Source: a bacterium
Lineage (GTDB): Bacteria > Babelota > Babeliae > Babelales > RVW-14
Length of the DNA: 5,498 nucleotides
Direction: 5' to 3'
NCBI GenBank assembly: GCA_030432505.1
Contig: JAUIHA010000063.1
Coordinates: 1 to 5,498 of the forward strand
Shown one piece after another: positions 1 through 5,498 of the stretch. The position numbers and the translations under genes are program-made. The notes beneath the pieces were generated by a model. It saw only the letters and a list, made by a program, of their open reading frames with translations, ran no database searches and was not told the DNA's origin. Positions within the stretch are counted from its first letter, which is position 1. Each line of letters begins with the position of its first letter.

Positions 1-1
1 A

Positions 2-142
2 GGAAAATTAGTGGTATCTCATCAAATGAACGTTAAAGGCTTATTGGCACCGCTATTATGGTTTGTTATGAGACCTGACATTAAAAAAGGATTGCCAAAG
101 TCTGTTGCAACATTGGTGAGCATTGCAGAGGCATCATCTTGA
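2..142 (+). CDS. C-terminal end of a probable SRPBCC / polyketide-cyclase-like protein (5' truncated by window)
   Basis: An open frame runs from the left edge to a TGA at 140-142 and encodes the last 46 residues of a protein whose start lies outside the window. The visible tail has a hydrophobic stretch (GLLAPLLWFVM), then RPDIKKGLPKSVATL and a short helix ending in AEASS. This resembles the C-terminal helix of SRPBCC-fold (START/polyketide cyclase-like) proteins, where a 'GLL-P-L' segment is followed by a basic helix with 'LP' and a closing 'AE'. That fold binds hydrophobic ligands in a helix-grip cavity. Its stop overlaps the TTG start of the MarR gene, implying translational coupling; SRPBCC genes next to HTH regulators are a common arrangement. 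An internal ATG at 26 could start a very short peptide, but the frame is open upstream, so truncation is likelier. The family call rests on 46 residues and is tentative. Confidence 0.5.
   Translation, partial: GKLVVSHQMNVKGLLAPLLWFVMRPDIKKGLPKSVATLVSIAEASS
127..131 (+). promoter_or_regulatory. Shine-Dalgarno AGAGG for the TTG start of the MarR gene
   Basis: AGAGG lies 7 bases before the TTG at 139, inside the end of the upstream gene. No ATG or GTG start is available in this frame upstream, since a TAA closes it at 82-84, and the next in-frame ATG falls at codon 27, inside the first conserved helix. This site therefore decides the TTG start. Confidence 0.6.
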
Positions 143-594
143 GTGAAAAAAAGTTTCCAACAAGTAGATATTCAGGACCGGAAGAAAGTCCTGGATTTTT
201 ATTATGGCAAGTAAACATGATTTGGCAGCGTAAACAGCGTAATGCGCTCGCTGAAATTGGTTTAACACATGGACAGTTTGTCTTGCTTGCTGCGCTTGTT
301 TGGCTTGAGCAATATGAGCAAGAAATCATACAAATTCAACTTGCAACCATGACAAAAGTTGATCCCATGCTTGTTTCACAAATTTTGAGAAAGCTTGAAT
401 CTAAGGGCCTTATCAAGCGAGTACAACATTCTCGAGATACACGGGCTCTTGCTTTATCATCAACAGAATCAGGGCGAGATTTGCTCAAGAAAGCATTGCC
501 CATTGTTGAAGATACTGACGAGCAATTTTTTGCGGTACTGGGAAAAGAACGAAAAAATTTTATAGCATCGCTATTATCACTCATCAATGAATAA
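139..594 (+). CDS. MarR-family winged-helix transcriptional regulator
   Basis: This 151-residue protein has the usual MarR length and layout. Residues 15-37 (PEESPGFLLWQVNMIWQRKQ) form the N-terminal dimerisation helix, 43-56 (THGQFVLLAALVWL) the next helix, and 63-94 the helix-turn-helix with recognition helix around 75-88 (DPMLVSQILRKLESKG). The wing follows at 93-106 with the family signature D100-T-R102 and then 'T-x-x-G' (T109, G112). C-terminal helices at 114-150 complete the dimer interface. Such proteins bind palindromic operators as dimers and usually repress neighbouring genes until a ligand binds. It contains no cysteine, so it is not an OhrR-type thiol redox sensor. The TTG start overlaps the stop of the SRPBCC-like gene, and polA begins 11 bases after its stop, so all three probably share a transcript. 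Ligand and targets are unknown; the upstream SRPBCC-like gene is the natural candidate partner. Confidence 0.9.
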   Translation: MSEKKFPTSRYSGPEESPGFLLWQVNMIWQRKQRNALAEIGLTHGQFVLLAALVWLEQYEQEIIQIQLATMTKVDPMLVSQILRKLESKGLIKRVQHSRDTRALALSSTESGRDLLKKALPIVEDTDEQFFAVLGKERKNFIASLLSLINE

Positions 595-595
595 A

Positions 596-600
596 AGAGG
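596..600 (+). promoter_or_regulatory. Shine-Dalgarno AGAGG for the GTG start of polA
   Basis: AGAGG sits 5 bases before the GTG at 606, in the 11-base gap after the MarR stop. It supports GTG as the true start. The N-terminal nuclease motif (LFLIDGSYFLYRS) begins about 11 residues later, as expected for the family. Confidence 0.65.
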
Positions 601-605
601 TTTCG

Positions 606-3365
606 GTGGATAAAAATAAGATAAAAAAAGATGCGTTATTTCTCATTGATGGTTCGTATTTTTTGTATCGATCTTATTTTGCTATGCCCCCTCTTTATTC
701 TTCAGCCGGTAGGCCAACGCAAGCAACACACGCGTTTTGCCGTATTCTTAACAAATTAATTCGTGATTTTGATCCGCAGCATATAGCAGTTGTTTGGGAT
801 ACCAAGGGTGGATCGTTTAGAAATGAAATTTATGAAGAATACAAAGCTAATCGTCCTGAACCGCCAAGTGATTTATTTGTACAAAAAGAAGATATCATGC
901 GTTTTATTGAAGCAATTGATATGCCCAATATTGCACAAGCTGGTTACGAAGCCGATGATTTAATTGGCTCTCTAGTTAAAAATAACACGGCAAAGCAAAC
1001 CGTCATTGTTGGTGCAGATAAGGATATGTTTCAATTATTGCACGACGGTGATGTTGTTATTTTAGACCCTTTTAAGGATCGCTTAATCGACACACAAGAC
1101 TTTGAAGAAGAAAAAGGTTTTCATCCAGAGAAAGTTCCGTTTTATTTTGCGCTGCTTGGCGATGCATCAGATAATATTCCTGGGGTTGCTGGTGTTGGGA
1201 AAAAGACTGCAACAGACTTGGTTATGAAGTTTGATTCGCTTGATGATTTATATAACAACTTGGAGAGCGTTGAAAAAAAACGTGTGCGTAATCTTCTCAC
1301 TGAGCAAAAAGAGAATGCCTATTTGAGTCTTAAGCTTTTTACCATTGACTATAAAGGCTTGAAACTCAAGAGTAGTGATACATCTTTTGATAAAAATAAC
1401 TGGGCAAATGCGGCACCGCTTTTTGAAGAACTTGAATTACGAACGTTATTACGAGGTCTGCGAAAAAATTTTGGAGAAGGTGCTCAGCCTGATCAAGAAA
1501 AGCAGCAGTCGCTTTTTGCTGCTGCTCCAGTGTGGAAATGTATCATTGTTGATACCGACGCTGCGCTCAATGCGATGATTGAAAAATTAAAAAAAGATAA
1601 GGTGTTTGCTTTTGATACTGAGACAACAGGTGTTATGCCACTGGTTGATGAACTTGTTGGTATATCGTTTGCGAGTGATAAAAAACAAGCATACTACATT
1701 CCGTTTGGGCATCCAGATGATGAGCAACATTCGCAGCTTAATCGGGAAGAAACGATTGAAAAGTTGAAGCCAATTTTTGCGGCGAAGAGCATTAAAAAAA
1801 TTCTTCATGCTGCAAAGTTTGATGAGCTTGTTGTTAGTCAATATGGTGTAGAAGTAGAAAACATTATTTTTGATACGCTTATTGCTGCAGGGTTATTGAA
1901 AAAGGAATGGGAAAAAATAAATCTTAAGGAGCTTTCATCACGCCTTCTTGGTGAGCAGATGAAAACATTTAAAGAAGTGATGGGGAAACAATACAAAGTT
2001 TTTTCACAAGTTCCTACTGCTAATGGTGCCGAGTACGGAGCGCATGATGCACTACAAACATTTAAGCTTTATGATGTCTTGAAAAAGGACCTTGATAAGC
2101 CTGCTAATAAAAAAGTTAAAAAAGTTTTTGATGATATTGAGTTACCACTTAATAAAGTGCTTACCAAAATGGAAAAAGTGGGCATCATGTTTGATGCAGA
2201 TGCAATTAAAGATGTTACACGAAAAGTTCAACAACAAATAAAGAAAATTGAAGAAAAGATATTTGCAGCAATTCCCGAAGAGTATCATGCAGTTAATGAT
2301 GAGCGACTCAATTTGAATTCAACTAAGCAGATAGAGTCACTTCTTTTTGATTGTCTTGGTCTTCCTGTCATTAAGAAAAGCAAAAAGGGTGGACGTTCAA
2401 CGAATCAAGAAGTATTGCATGAGCTTGGTAAGCAGCATCCAGTTCCAAATTTGATTACTTCATATCGCGAACTTAATAAGCTTAAATCTACGTATTTGGA
2501 TCCACTTCCAGAATGTGTCAATAAAAAAACAGGTCGCATTCACACATCATACAGTCAGGTGATGACTTCAACTGGAAGGCTTGCTAGTTCAAATCCGAAT
2601 CTTCAAAACATTCCAGCATCGCATGATTATGGTGTGCTTATTCGGTCGGCCTTTGTTGCTCCGCGTGGAAGCCGTCTGTTGTCAGCTGATTATTCTCAGG
2701 TTGAATTGAGAATTCTTGCACACATGAGTGGCGATGAAAATCTTACTCAGGTGTTTTTGGATGATAAAGATATTCATGCACAGACAGCCTCACAGCTTTT
2801 TGATGTTGAGCTTGATAAAGTTGCTCATGAGCAGCGTCAGGTTGGAAAGCGTATTAACTTTAGCATTATGTATGGCTTAACGCCATATGGTTTAGCGCGG
2901 GATCTTGATATTAAGCCTGCTGAGGCCAAGGAATATATTAATAAGTATTTTGAACGTTATCCCGGTGTCGCTCAGTGGATGGATGATATTGTTGAGCAGG
3001 CAACTGAGCAAGGTTATGTTGAGAGCTTATGGGGGAGACGCCGCTGGATACCGCAGCTGAGAGAGCGAAATAGAATGCGTTACGAGCTGGGTAAGAGAAT
3101 AGCAATTAATACGCCAATTCAGGCGACTCAGGCTGACATTATTAAAATTGCCATGATTAATATTGATCAGGCTTTTCAAGATGAAGGCTTAGCGGCTAAA
3201 ATTCTCCTGCAAATTCACGATGAATTAATCTTTGAAGTCCCTGTTTCAGAGCTCGAATCAGCCGAAAAGATTGTGAAAAAGCAGATGGAGAGCGTGGTTC
3301 GATGGAGAGTTCCTATCGTTGTGAACATGAGATCAGGTAAAAATTGGGGTGAATTAACGAAATAA
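606..3365 (+). CDS. polA: DNA polymerase I with 5'-nuclease, 3'-5' proofreading exonuclease and polymerase domains
   Basis: This full-length 919-residue Pol I (E. coli 928) fills repair gaps and removes Okazaki RNA primers. The 5' nuclease domain (about 1-290) keeps its metal ligands: D15 in LIDGSYF, EADD at 115-118, GADKD at 136-140 and GDASDN around D186/D189, followed by the helix-hairpin-helix GVAGVGKK. The proofreading domain (about 310-500) keeps D337 and E339 (DTETTG), D406, Y477 and D481, so it looks catalytically intact, but ExoII reads HAAKFD, with Ala402 where E. coli has Asn420. The polymerase domain (about 510-919) has TGRL at 656-659, motif A with D695 and E700, motif B from R744 through K748, F752 and Y756, Q839, and motif C HDE with D872-E873. 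All positions from TGRL onward are offset by exactly 10 from E. coli. Motif B is unusual (RQVGKRINFS against RRSAKAINFG). It starts with GTG, lies 11 bases after marR, and is followed by a terminator. Confidence 0.98.
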   Translation: MDKNKIKKDALFLIDGSYFLYRSYFAMPPLYSSAGRPTQATHAFCRILNKLIRDFDPQHIAVVWDTKGGSFRNEIYEEYKANRPEPPSDLFVQKEDIMRFIEAIDMPNIAQAGYEADDLIGSLVKNNTAKQTVIVGADKDMFQLLHDGDVVILDPFKDRLIDTQDFEEEKGFHPEKVPFYFALLGDASDNIPGVAGVGKKTATDLVMKFDSLDDLYNNLESVEKKRVRNLLTEQKENAYLSLKLFTIDYKGLKLKSSDTSFDKNNWANAAPLFEELELRTLLRGLRKNFGEGAQPDQEKQQSLFAAAPVWKCIIVDTDAALNAMIEKLKKDKVFAFDTETTGVMPLVDELVGISFASDKKQAYYIPFGHPDDEQHSQLNREETIEKLKPIFAAKSIKKILHAAKFDELVVSQYGVEVENIIFDTLIAAGLLKKEWEKINLKELSSRLLGEQMKTFKEVMGKQYKVFSQVPTANGAEYGAHDALQTFKLYDVLKKDLDKPANKKVKKVFDDIELPLNKVLTKMEKVGIMFDADAIKDVTRKVQQQIKKIEEKIFAAIPEEYHAVNDERLNLNSTKQIESLLFDCLGLPVIKKSKKGGRSTNQEVLHELGKQHPVPNLITSYRELNKLKSTYLDPLPECVNKKTGRIHTSYSQVMTSTGRLASSNPNLQNIPASHDYGVLIRSAFVAPRGSRLLSADYSQVELRILAHMSGDENLTQVFLDDKDIHAQTASQLFDVELDKVAHEQRQVGKRINFSIMYGLTPYGLARDLDIKPAEAKEYINKYFERYPGVAQWMDDIVEQATEQGYVESLWGRRRWIPQLRERNRMRYELGKRIAINTPIQATQADIIKIAMINIDQAFQDEGLAAKILLQIHDELIFEVPVSELESAEKIVKKQMESVVRWRVPIVVNMRSGKNWGELTK

Positions 3366-3405
3366 GTTTTGACTTTTTGGGAAAAAGGAAGCAAAATAAT
3401 AGCAT

Positions 3406-3450
3406 AGCGCCTGAAGAGGTAAAACAACAGGTTTTTAGGGCGCTTTTGTT
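3406..3450 (+). terminator. Intrinsic terminator after polA
   Basis: AGCGCC at 3406-3411 pairs perfectly with GGCGCT at 3439-3444, and a T-G wobble (3412/3438) extends the stem. Inside, AAAAC (3421-3425) can pair with GTTTT (3431-3435) around the loop AACAG. The GC-rich outer stem runs directly into TTTTGTT (3444-3450), the U-tract of a Rho-independent terminator. It lies 41 bases after the polA stop and would end the SRPBCC-marR-polA transcript. The internal loop (3413-3420) is large, so strength is uncertain. Confidence 0.6.
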
Positions 3451-3454
3451 CAAA

Positions 3455-3484
3455 TAGAAAATCACAGTAGGTATGTTCCATAAT
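3455..3484 (+). promoter_or_regulatory. Candidate sigma70-type promoter for rpmA-secF
   Basis: TAGAAA (3455-3460, 4/6 match to TTGACA) and CATAAT (3479-3484, 5/6 match to TATAAT) are separated by 18 bases. They lie just after the polA terminator and would give a leader of roughly 28 bases before the rpmA ATG. The position is sensible, but matches of this quality arise easily in AT-rich DNA. Confidence 0.3.
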
Positions 3485-3518
3485 TTAAATAATCCGCTTA
3501 CATAAGTGAGGAAAGATA

Positions 3519-3782
3519 ATGGCAACGAGTAAGAGTGGTGGTTCTACCCAGAATGGTAGAGATAGTCAAAGTAAACGCCTAGGTGTTAAACGATTTGATA
3601 ACCAGTGGGTTAAGTCAGGTAACATTTTGGTTCGCCAACGTGGTACACGAATTTTCCCTGGAAAAGGTGTTATGAGAGGTGGAGATGATACCCTATTTGC
3701 TGTAGTTGATGGCTATGTGAGATTTCACAAAGGTTTCCGCGGCAGAAAATTAGTATCTATCCAAGCTGAAAAGAATCAGTAA
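3519..3782 (+). CDS. rpmA: 50S ribosomal protein bL27
   Basis: This 87-residue protein is the normal length for bL27, a large-subunit protein whose flexible N-terminus reaches the peptidyl-transferase centre and helps position tRNA. Diagnostic segments are GGST-NGRDS at 7-16, KRLGVKRF at 19-26, [11 protein letters not shown] at 34-44 and [10 protein letters not shown] at 56-65. The start ([10 protein letters not shown]) begins directly at the mature N-terminus, so there is no cleavable extension of the Firmicutes type that the Prp protease removes. A strong Shine-Dalgarno (GAGGA, 3508-3512) lies 6 bases before the ATG. In most bacteria rpmA follows rplU (bL21); here the upstream gene is polA and no rplU is present in the window. 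secF follows after 40 bases, probably in the same transcript. Confidence 0.98.
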   Translation: MATSKSGGSTQNGRDSQSKRLGVKRFDNQWVKSGNILVRQRGTRIFPGKGVMRGGDDTLFAVVDGYVRFHKGFRGRKLVSIQAEKNQ

Positions 3783-3822
3783 ACGTTAGTAATGTTCTCA
3801 GTAAATCTTTTATGGAGTAGCA

Positions 3823-4767
3823 ATGCAAGTTCCATCCGGATCAATTAAGTATCGTTATGACTTTTTGAAGTATCGGTTTTTTGGGTTAGCGTTTTCATTA
3901 TTGCTTTTTGCGATAGGGATCGCTGCGTACTTTGTAAAGGGAGGCTTCTTTTATCACATTGATTTCACTGGTGGTGCAGAATTACGTATTTCGTTTGAGA
4001 AAACGGTTGATTTAGCAAAACTAAGAGGTGTGATCACAAAGAGCGGTTGGAAGAATGCTAAGATTCAGGAAGTTGGTACAACCAAGCGTGAAGTTCTTAT
4101 CACGGTTGCAGGTACTCCTGATAGTAATCTTGAGAAAAAAATTTCTTTTCAATTAAAAGAAGGTCTTGCTGAGAATAAAGCAACGGTTAAGGGTATCGAG
4201 TGGGTCGGTGCCGAAGTAGGGAAAGATACAAAGTGGAATGCCATTAAGGCAGTCTTCCTTTCCTTAATCATCTTGCTTCTTTACATTGCTATACGTTCCC
4301 AATTTAGATTTGGGATGGGTGCAGTAGCAGCACTTCTTCATGATGTGTTGATGGTACTTGTGTTTTTGCTTTTAACAGGTGAGCAGGTTTCACTTCATGT
4401 TTTAGCAGCGGTACTTGCTGTACTCGGTTATTCTCTGAATGATACGATTGTAATCTTTAGTAGAATCAGAGAAAACTTAAAGAAATATAAAAATCACAGT
4501 GAATATGATGTGATTAATTTGAGTATCAACCAGACACTCAAAAGAACTATTTTAACGAGTGTTTCAACATTCTTAGCTGTTGGTGCAATTATTTTGTTGG
4601 GTGGCGAAACGCTGCGCGGATTGTCCCTAGTTATGGGGCTTGGTGTAGTTGTTGGTACATATTCTTCAATTTATATTGCAAGTGCAGTTATGTTATCCAT
4701 AGGTAAGCCTAAAGGGACGCAAACTAAAGTTGAAGCTTCAACAACTTCTTCTGCTACAATTTCATAA
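3823..4767 (+). CDS. secF: Protein translocase subunit SecF
   Basis: SecF acts with SecD on the periplasmic side of SecYEG, using the proton gradient to pull exported proteins through. This 314-residue protein has the complete SecF plan. A first membrane helix (about 19-38) is followed by D47-FTGG, the family's N-terminal signature, and the extracytoplasmic P1 region (about 50-135). Helices 2-6 lie near 141-158, 167-184, 191-212, 242-260 and 267-291. The hallmark GYSLNDTIVIFSRIREN spans 202-218, and the loop before helix 5 carries Q237-TL-RTILTS. The tail (295-314) is hydrophilic and rich in Ser/Thr. GGAG at 3814-3817 lies 5 bases before the ATG. Length and topology indicate a stand-alone SecF, not a SecDF fusion, yet secD is not directly upstream as it usually is and must be encoded elsewhere. 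Confidence 0.97.
   Translation: MQVPSGSIKYRYDFLKYRFFGLAFSLLLFAIGIAAYFVKGGFFYHIDFTGGAELRISFEKTVDLAKLRGVITKSGWKNAKIQEVGTTKREVLITVAGTPDSNLEKKISFQLKEGLAENKATVKGIEWVGAEVGKDTKWNAIKAVFLSLIILLLYIAIRSQFRFGMGAVAALLHDVLMVLVFLLLTGEQVSLHVLAAVLAVLGYSLNDTIVIFSRIRENLKKYKNHSEYDVINLSINQTLKRTILTSVSTFLAVGAIILLGGETLRGLSLVMGLGVVVGTYSSIYIASAVMLSIGKPKGTQTKVEASTTSSATIS
4729..4742. repeat. 14-base perfect palindrome in the secF C-terminal codons
   Basis: GTTGAAGCTTCAAC is its own reverse complement and lies in codons for the polar SecF tail. An alternative pairing joins AAGTTG (4727-4732) to CAACTT (4742-4747). A second weak stem pairs CTACAA (4754-4759) with TTGTAG (4776-4781) across the stop codon, and a T-rich stretch follows at 4793-4810. 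Together these could form a 3'-end structure for the secF transcript, but no hairpin runs directly into a U-tract, so I do not call a terminator. Confidence 0.3.
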
Positions 4768-4815
4768 AAGATTGGTTGTAGTTCGATAAAGATTTGTTTC
4801 GTTTTCTTCTAATAT

Positions 4816-4828
4816 AACCTTTAAGGTT
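4816..4828. repeat. 13-base odd palindrome in the secF-rho gap
   Basis: AACCTT and AAGGTT flank a single T, and the right arm is echoed by a second AGGTT at 4830-4834. The palindrome overlaps a TATAAC hexamer (4813-4818) that resembles a -10 box but has no acceptable -35 partner. It could be a small operator or chance; as RNA it would form only a 5-bp stem with a 3-base loop. Confidence 0.25.
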
Positions 4829-4874
4829 TAGGTTCACGTTTGAAATAATGACAATAGATATAGTAAACAGGTGA

Positions 4875-4914
4875 TATTTTTCAATTAGTTACGTGTTGTA
4901 TTTTTTGAAAAATA
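4875..4914 (+). repeat. Inverted repeat in the putative rho leader (two competing hairpins)
   Basis: TATTTTTCAA (4875-4884) pairs perfectly over 10 bp with TTGAAAAATA (4905-4914) around a 20-base loop. The same right arm can instead pair with TATTTTT (4899-4905) in a tight 7-bp stem, so the two structures exclude each other. The stems are almost wholly A/T and no U-tract follows on the + strand, so this is not a standard terminator. It sits 65 bases before the rho start. Confidence 0.35.
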
Positions 4915-4972
4915 AAGTGGAATTAGCGACAAAGAAAATTACTTTACAAGTTCAATCCTATAACGAGTTTTC

Positions 4973-4987
4973 ATGACATATGGTTAA
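4973..4987 (+). other. Four-codon mini-ORF overlapping the rho start
   Basis: ATG ACA TAT GGT TAA encodes MTYG and overlaps the first codons of rho in another frame. The only Shine-Dalgarno-like bases nearby (GAG, 4965-4967) lie 5 bases before this ATG but 12 before the rho ATG, so the mini-ORF is the better-placed start. It may be chance, or may feed or limit rho translation. Confidence 0.25.
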
Positions 4988-5498
4988 AAATACGAAGAAG
5001 AATGAGTCAGATCTTACAGCAAAAAAAAGTGAGACTTCAGGTGAAGCAAAAAAAGAGAAGGTAGTAAGTAAGCCTGCTGCTAAAAAGGCTTCTGCTTCAG
5101 TAAAGAAAAATTCTTCATCTCAGGCGAGTGCTTCTAAGGAGACGAATGCTCCTAAAACTCCTCGCAATAACAATAAAGATTACAAGTCTCGTGAAGCTCG
5201 TAAAAGAGATTTAACAAGTAAGCTCATCAAGCAATCTCCTGCTGAGGGCGATGCTCCTACAGAGTCGATGGACGTACGTGAGCTTAAAGATATGAGTATT
5301 ACGCAGCTTATTGCATATGCTCAAAAAGTTGGTATTGCAGATGTAAGCTCTCTTAAAAAACAAGAGATTATTTTTAAAATTCTTGAATCTCAGTCAGAGA
5401 AAAAAATTGAAATTTACGGGGAGGGTATTTTAGAGCGTCTTCCTGATGGGTTCGGTTTCTTACGTTCTCCTAAATTTAACTATGTTCCTGGTCCAGAT
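4980..5498 (+). CDS. rho: Transcription termination factor Rho, N-terminal part (3' truncated by window)
   Basis: Rho is a hexameric RNA helicase that ends untranslated transcripts. The frame opens at ATG 4980 and stays open for 173 codons to the window edge. Residues 97-139 (MDVRELKDMSITQLIAYAQKVGI... KKQEIIFKILESQ) match the Rho N-terminal helical domain at the point where E. coli Rho begins. Residues 145-173 (IYGEGILERLPDGFGFLRS... YVPGPD) are the start of the cold-shock-like RNA-binding domain. The ATPase domain lies outside the window. Before this core are about 96 extra residues rich in Lys (20), Ser (15) and Ala (12), with an estimated net charge near +12 and no predicted fold, likely disordered and RNA-binding. 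TGA at 4974-4976 closes the frame upstream, so 4980 is the first possible start; M97 (5268) would give a short E. coli-like form. The Shine-Dalgarno is weak and distant. Confidence 0.95.
   Translation, partial: MVKNTKKNESDLTAKKSETSGEAKKEKVVSKPAAKKASASVKKNSSSQASASKETNAPKTPRNNNKDYKSREARKRDLTSKLIKQSPAEGDAPTESMDVRELKDMSITQLIAYAQKVGIADVSSLKKQEIIFKILESQSEKKIEIYGEGILERLPDGFGFLRSPKFNYVPGPD

Noticed and set aside
1375..1578. 67-codon + strand open frame inside polA
   Set aside because: It is in a different frame from an intact, conserved coding region and its translation shows no recognisable domain.
3369..3397. TTGACT-17-CAAAAT as a promoter for rpmA
   Set aside because: It scores 9/12 against consensus with ideal spacing, but it lies upstream of the polA terminator, so its transcript would run straight into the hairpin. 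The candidate at 3455-3484 is better placed.
3313..3525. Minus-strand open frames over the polA end and the polA-rpmA gap
   Set aside because: They lie opposite clear genes and a terminator, have no family features or ribosome site, and are best explained as chance open frames.
4753..4810. Intrinsic terminator after secF
   Set aside because: The CTACAA/TTGTAG stem is short and followed by GTTCGATAAAG rather than a U-tract; the T-rich stretch begins more than 10 bases later.
4859..4864. TATAGT as the -10 box of a rho promoter
   Set aside because: The nearest -35-like hexamer (TTGAAA, 4840-4845) is only 13 bases away and no hexamer at 16-18 bases fits.
1..5498. A mobile element, CRISPR array, tRNA or rRNA, or defence system
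   Set aside because: No transposase, integrase, regularly spaced repeat or RNA-gene signature was seen on either strand; the window is filled by housekeeping genes.

Overview
The window is a stretch of ordinary bacterial housekeeping DNA of low GC, with all genes on the + strand, tightly packed and using the standard code. It carries, in order, the C-terminal tail of a probable SRPBCC/polyketide-cyclase-like protein, a MarR-family regulator, a full-length three-domain DNA polymerase I (polA), ribosomal protein bL27 (rpmA), the Sec translocon accessory protein SecF (secF), and the first 173 codons of transcription termination factor Rho (rho), which runs off the right edge. The proteins are clearly bacterial. 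The phylum cannot be fixed from sequence alone. The bL27 N-terminus (MATSKSGGS), the unusual Pol I O-helix and the long basic Rho extension fit a deep-branching low-GC lineage. Candidatus Dependentiae (TM6) is my best guess, held at low confidence.

Layout. Positions 2-594 hold an SRPBCC-like tail and marR joined by a 4-base TTGA stop/start overlap. polA follows 11 bases after marR with a GTG start and its own Shine-Dalgarno, so the three genes look like one operon that ends at a hairpin plus T-run terminator (3406-3450). A possible promoter just after this terminator (3455-3484) would serve rpmA, and secF follows 40 bases later, probably co-transcribed. A 212-base gap (4768-4979) with several inverted repeats and no clear promoter separates secF from rho. 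The rho start has a weak, distant Shine-Dalgarno and overlaps a 4-codon mini-ORF.

How the genes relate. There is no single pathway here: repair and Okazaki-fragment processing (PolA), translation (bL27), protein export (SecF) and transcription termination (Rho) sit side by side. rpmA lacks its usual partner rplU and secF lacks secD immediately upstream, so the classical pairings are broken. I found no mobile element, CRISPR array, RNA gene or unknown multi-gene system. The points most worth a second look are PolA substitutions in the polymerase O-helix (including Arg where E. coli has Ala759) and in the ExoII motif, the coupling of polA to a MarR regulator, and the rho leader with its ~96-residue lysine-rich N-terminal extension.
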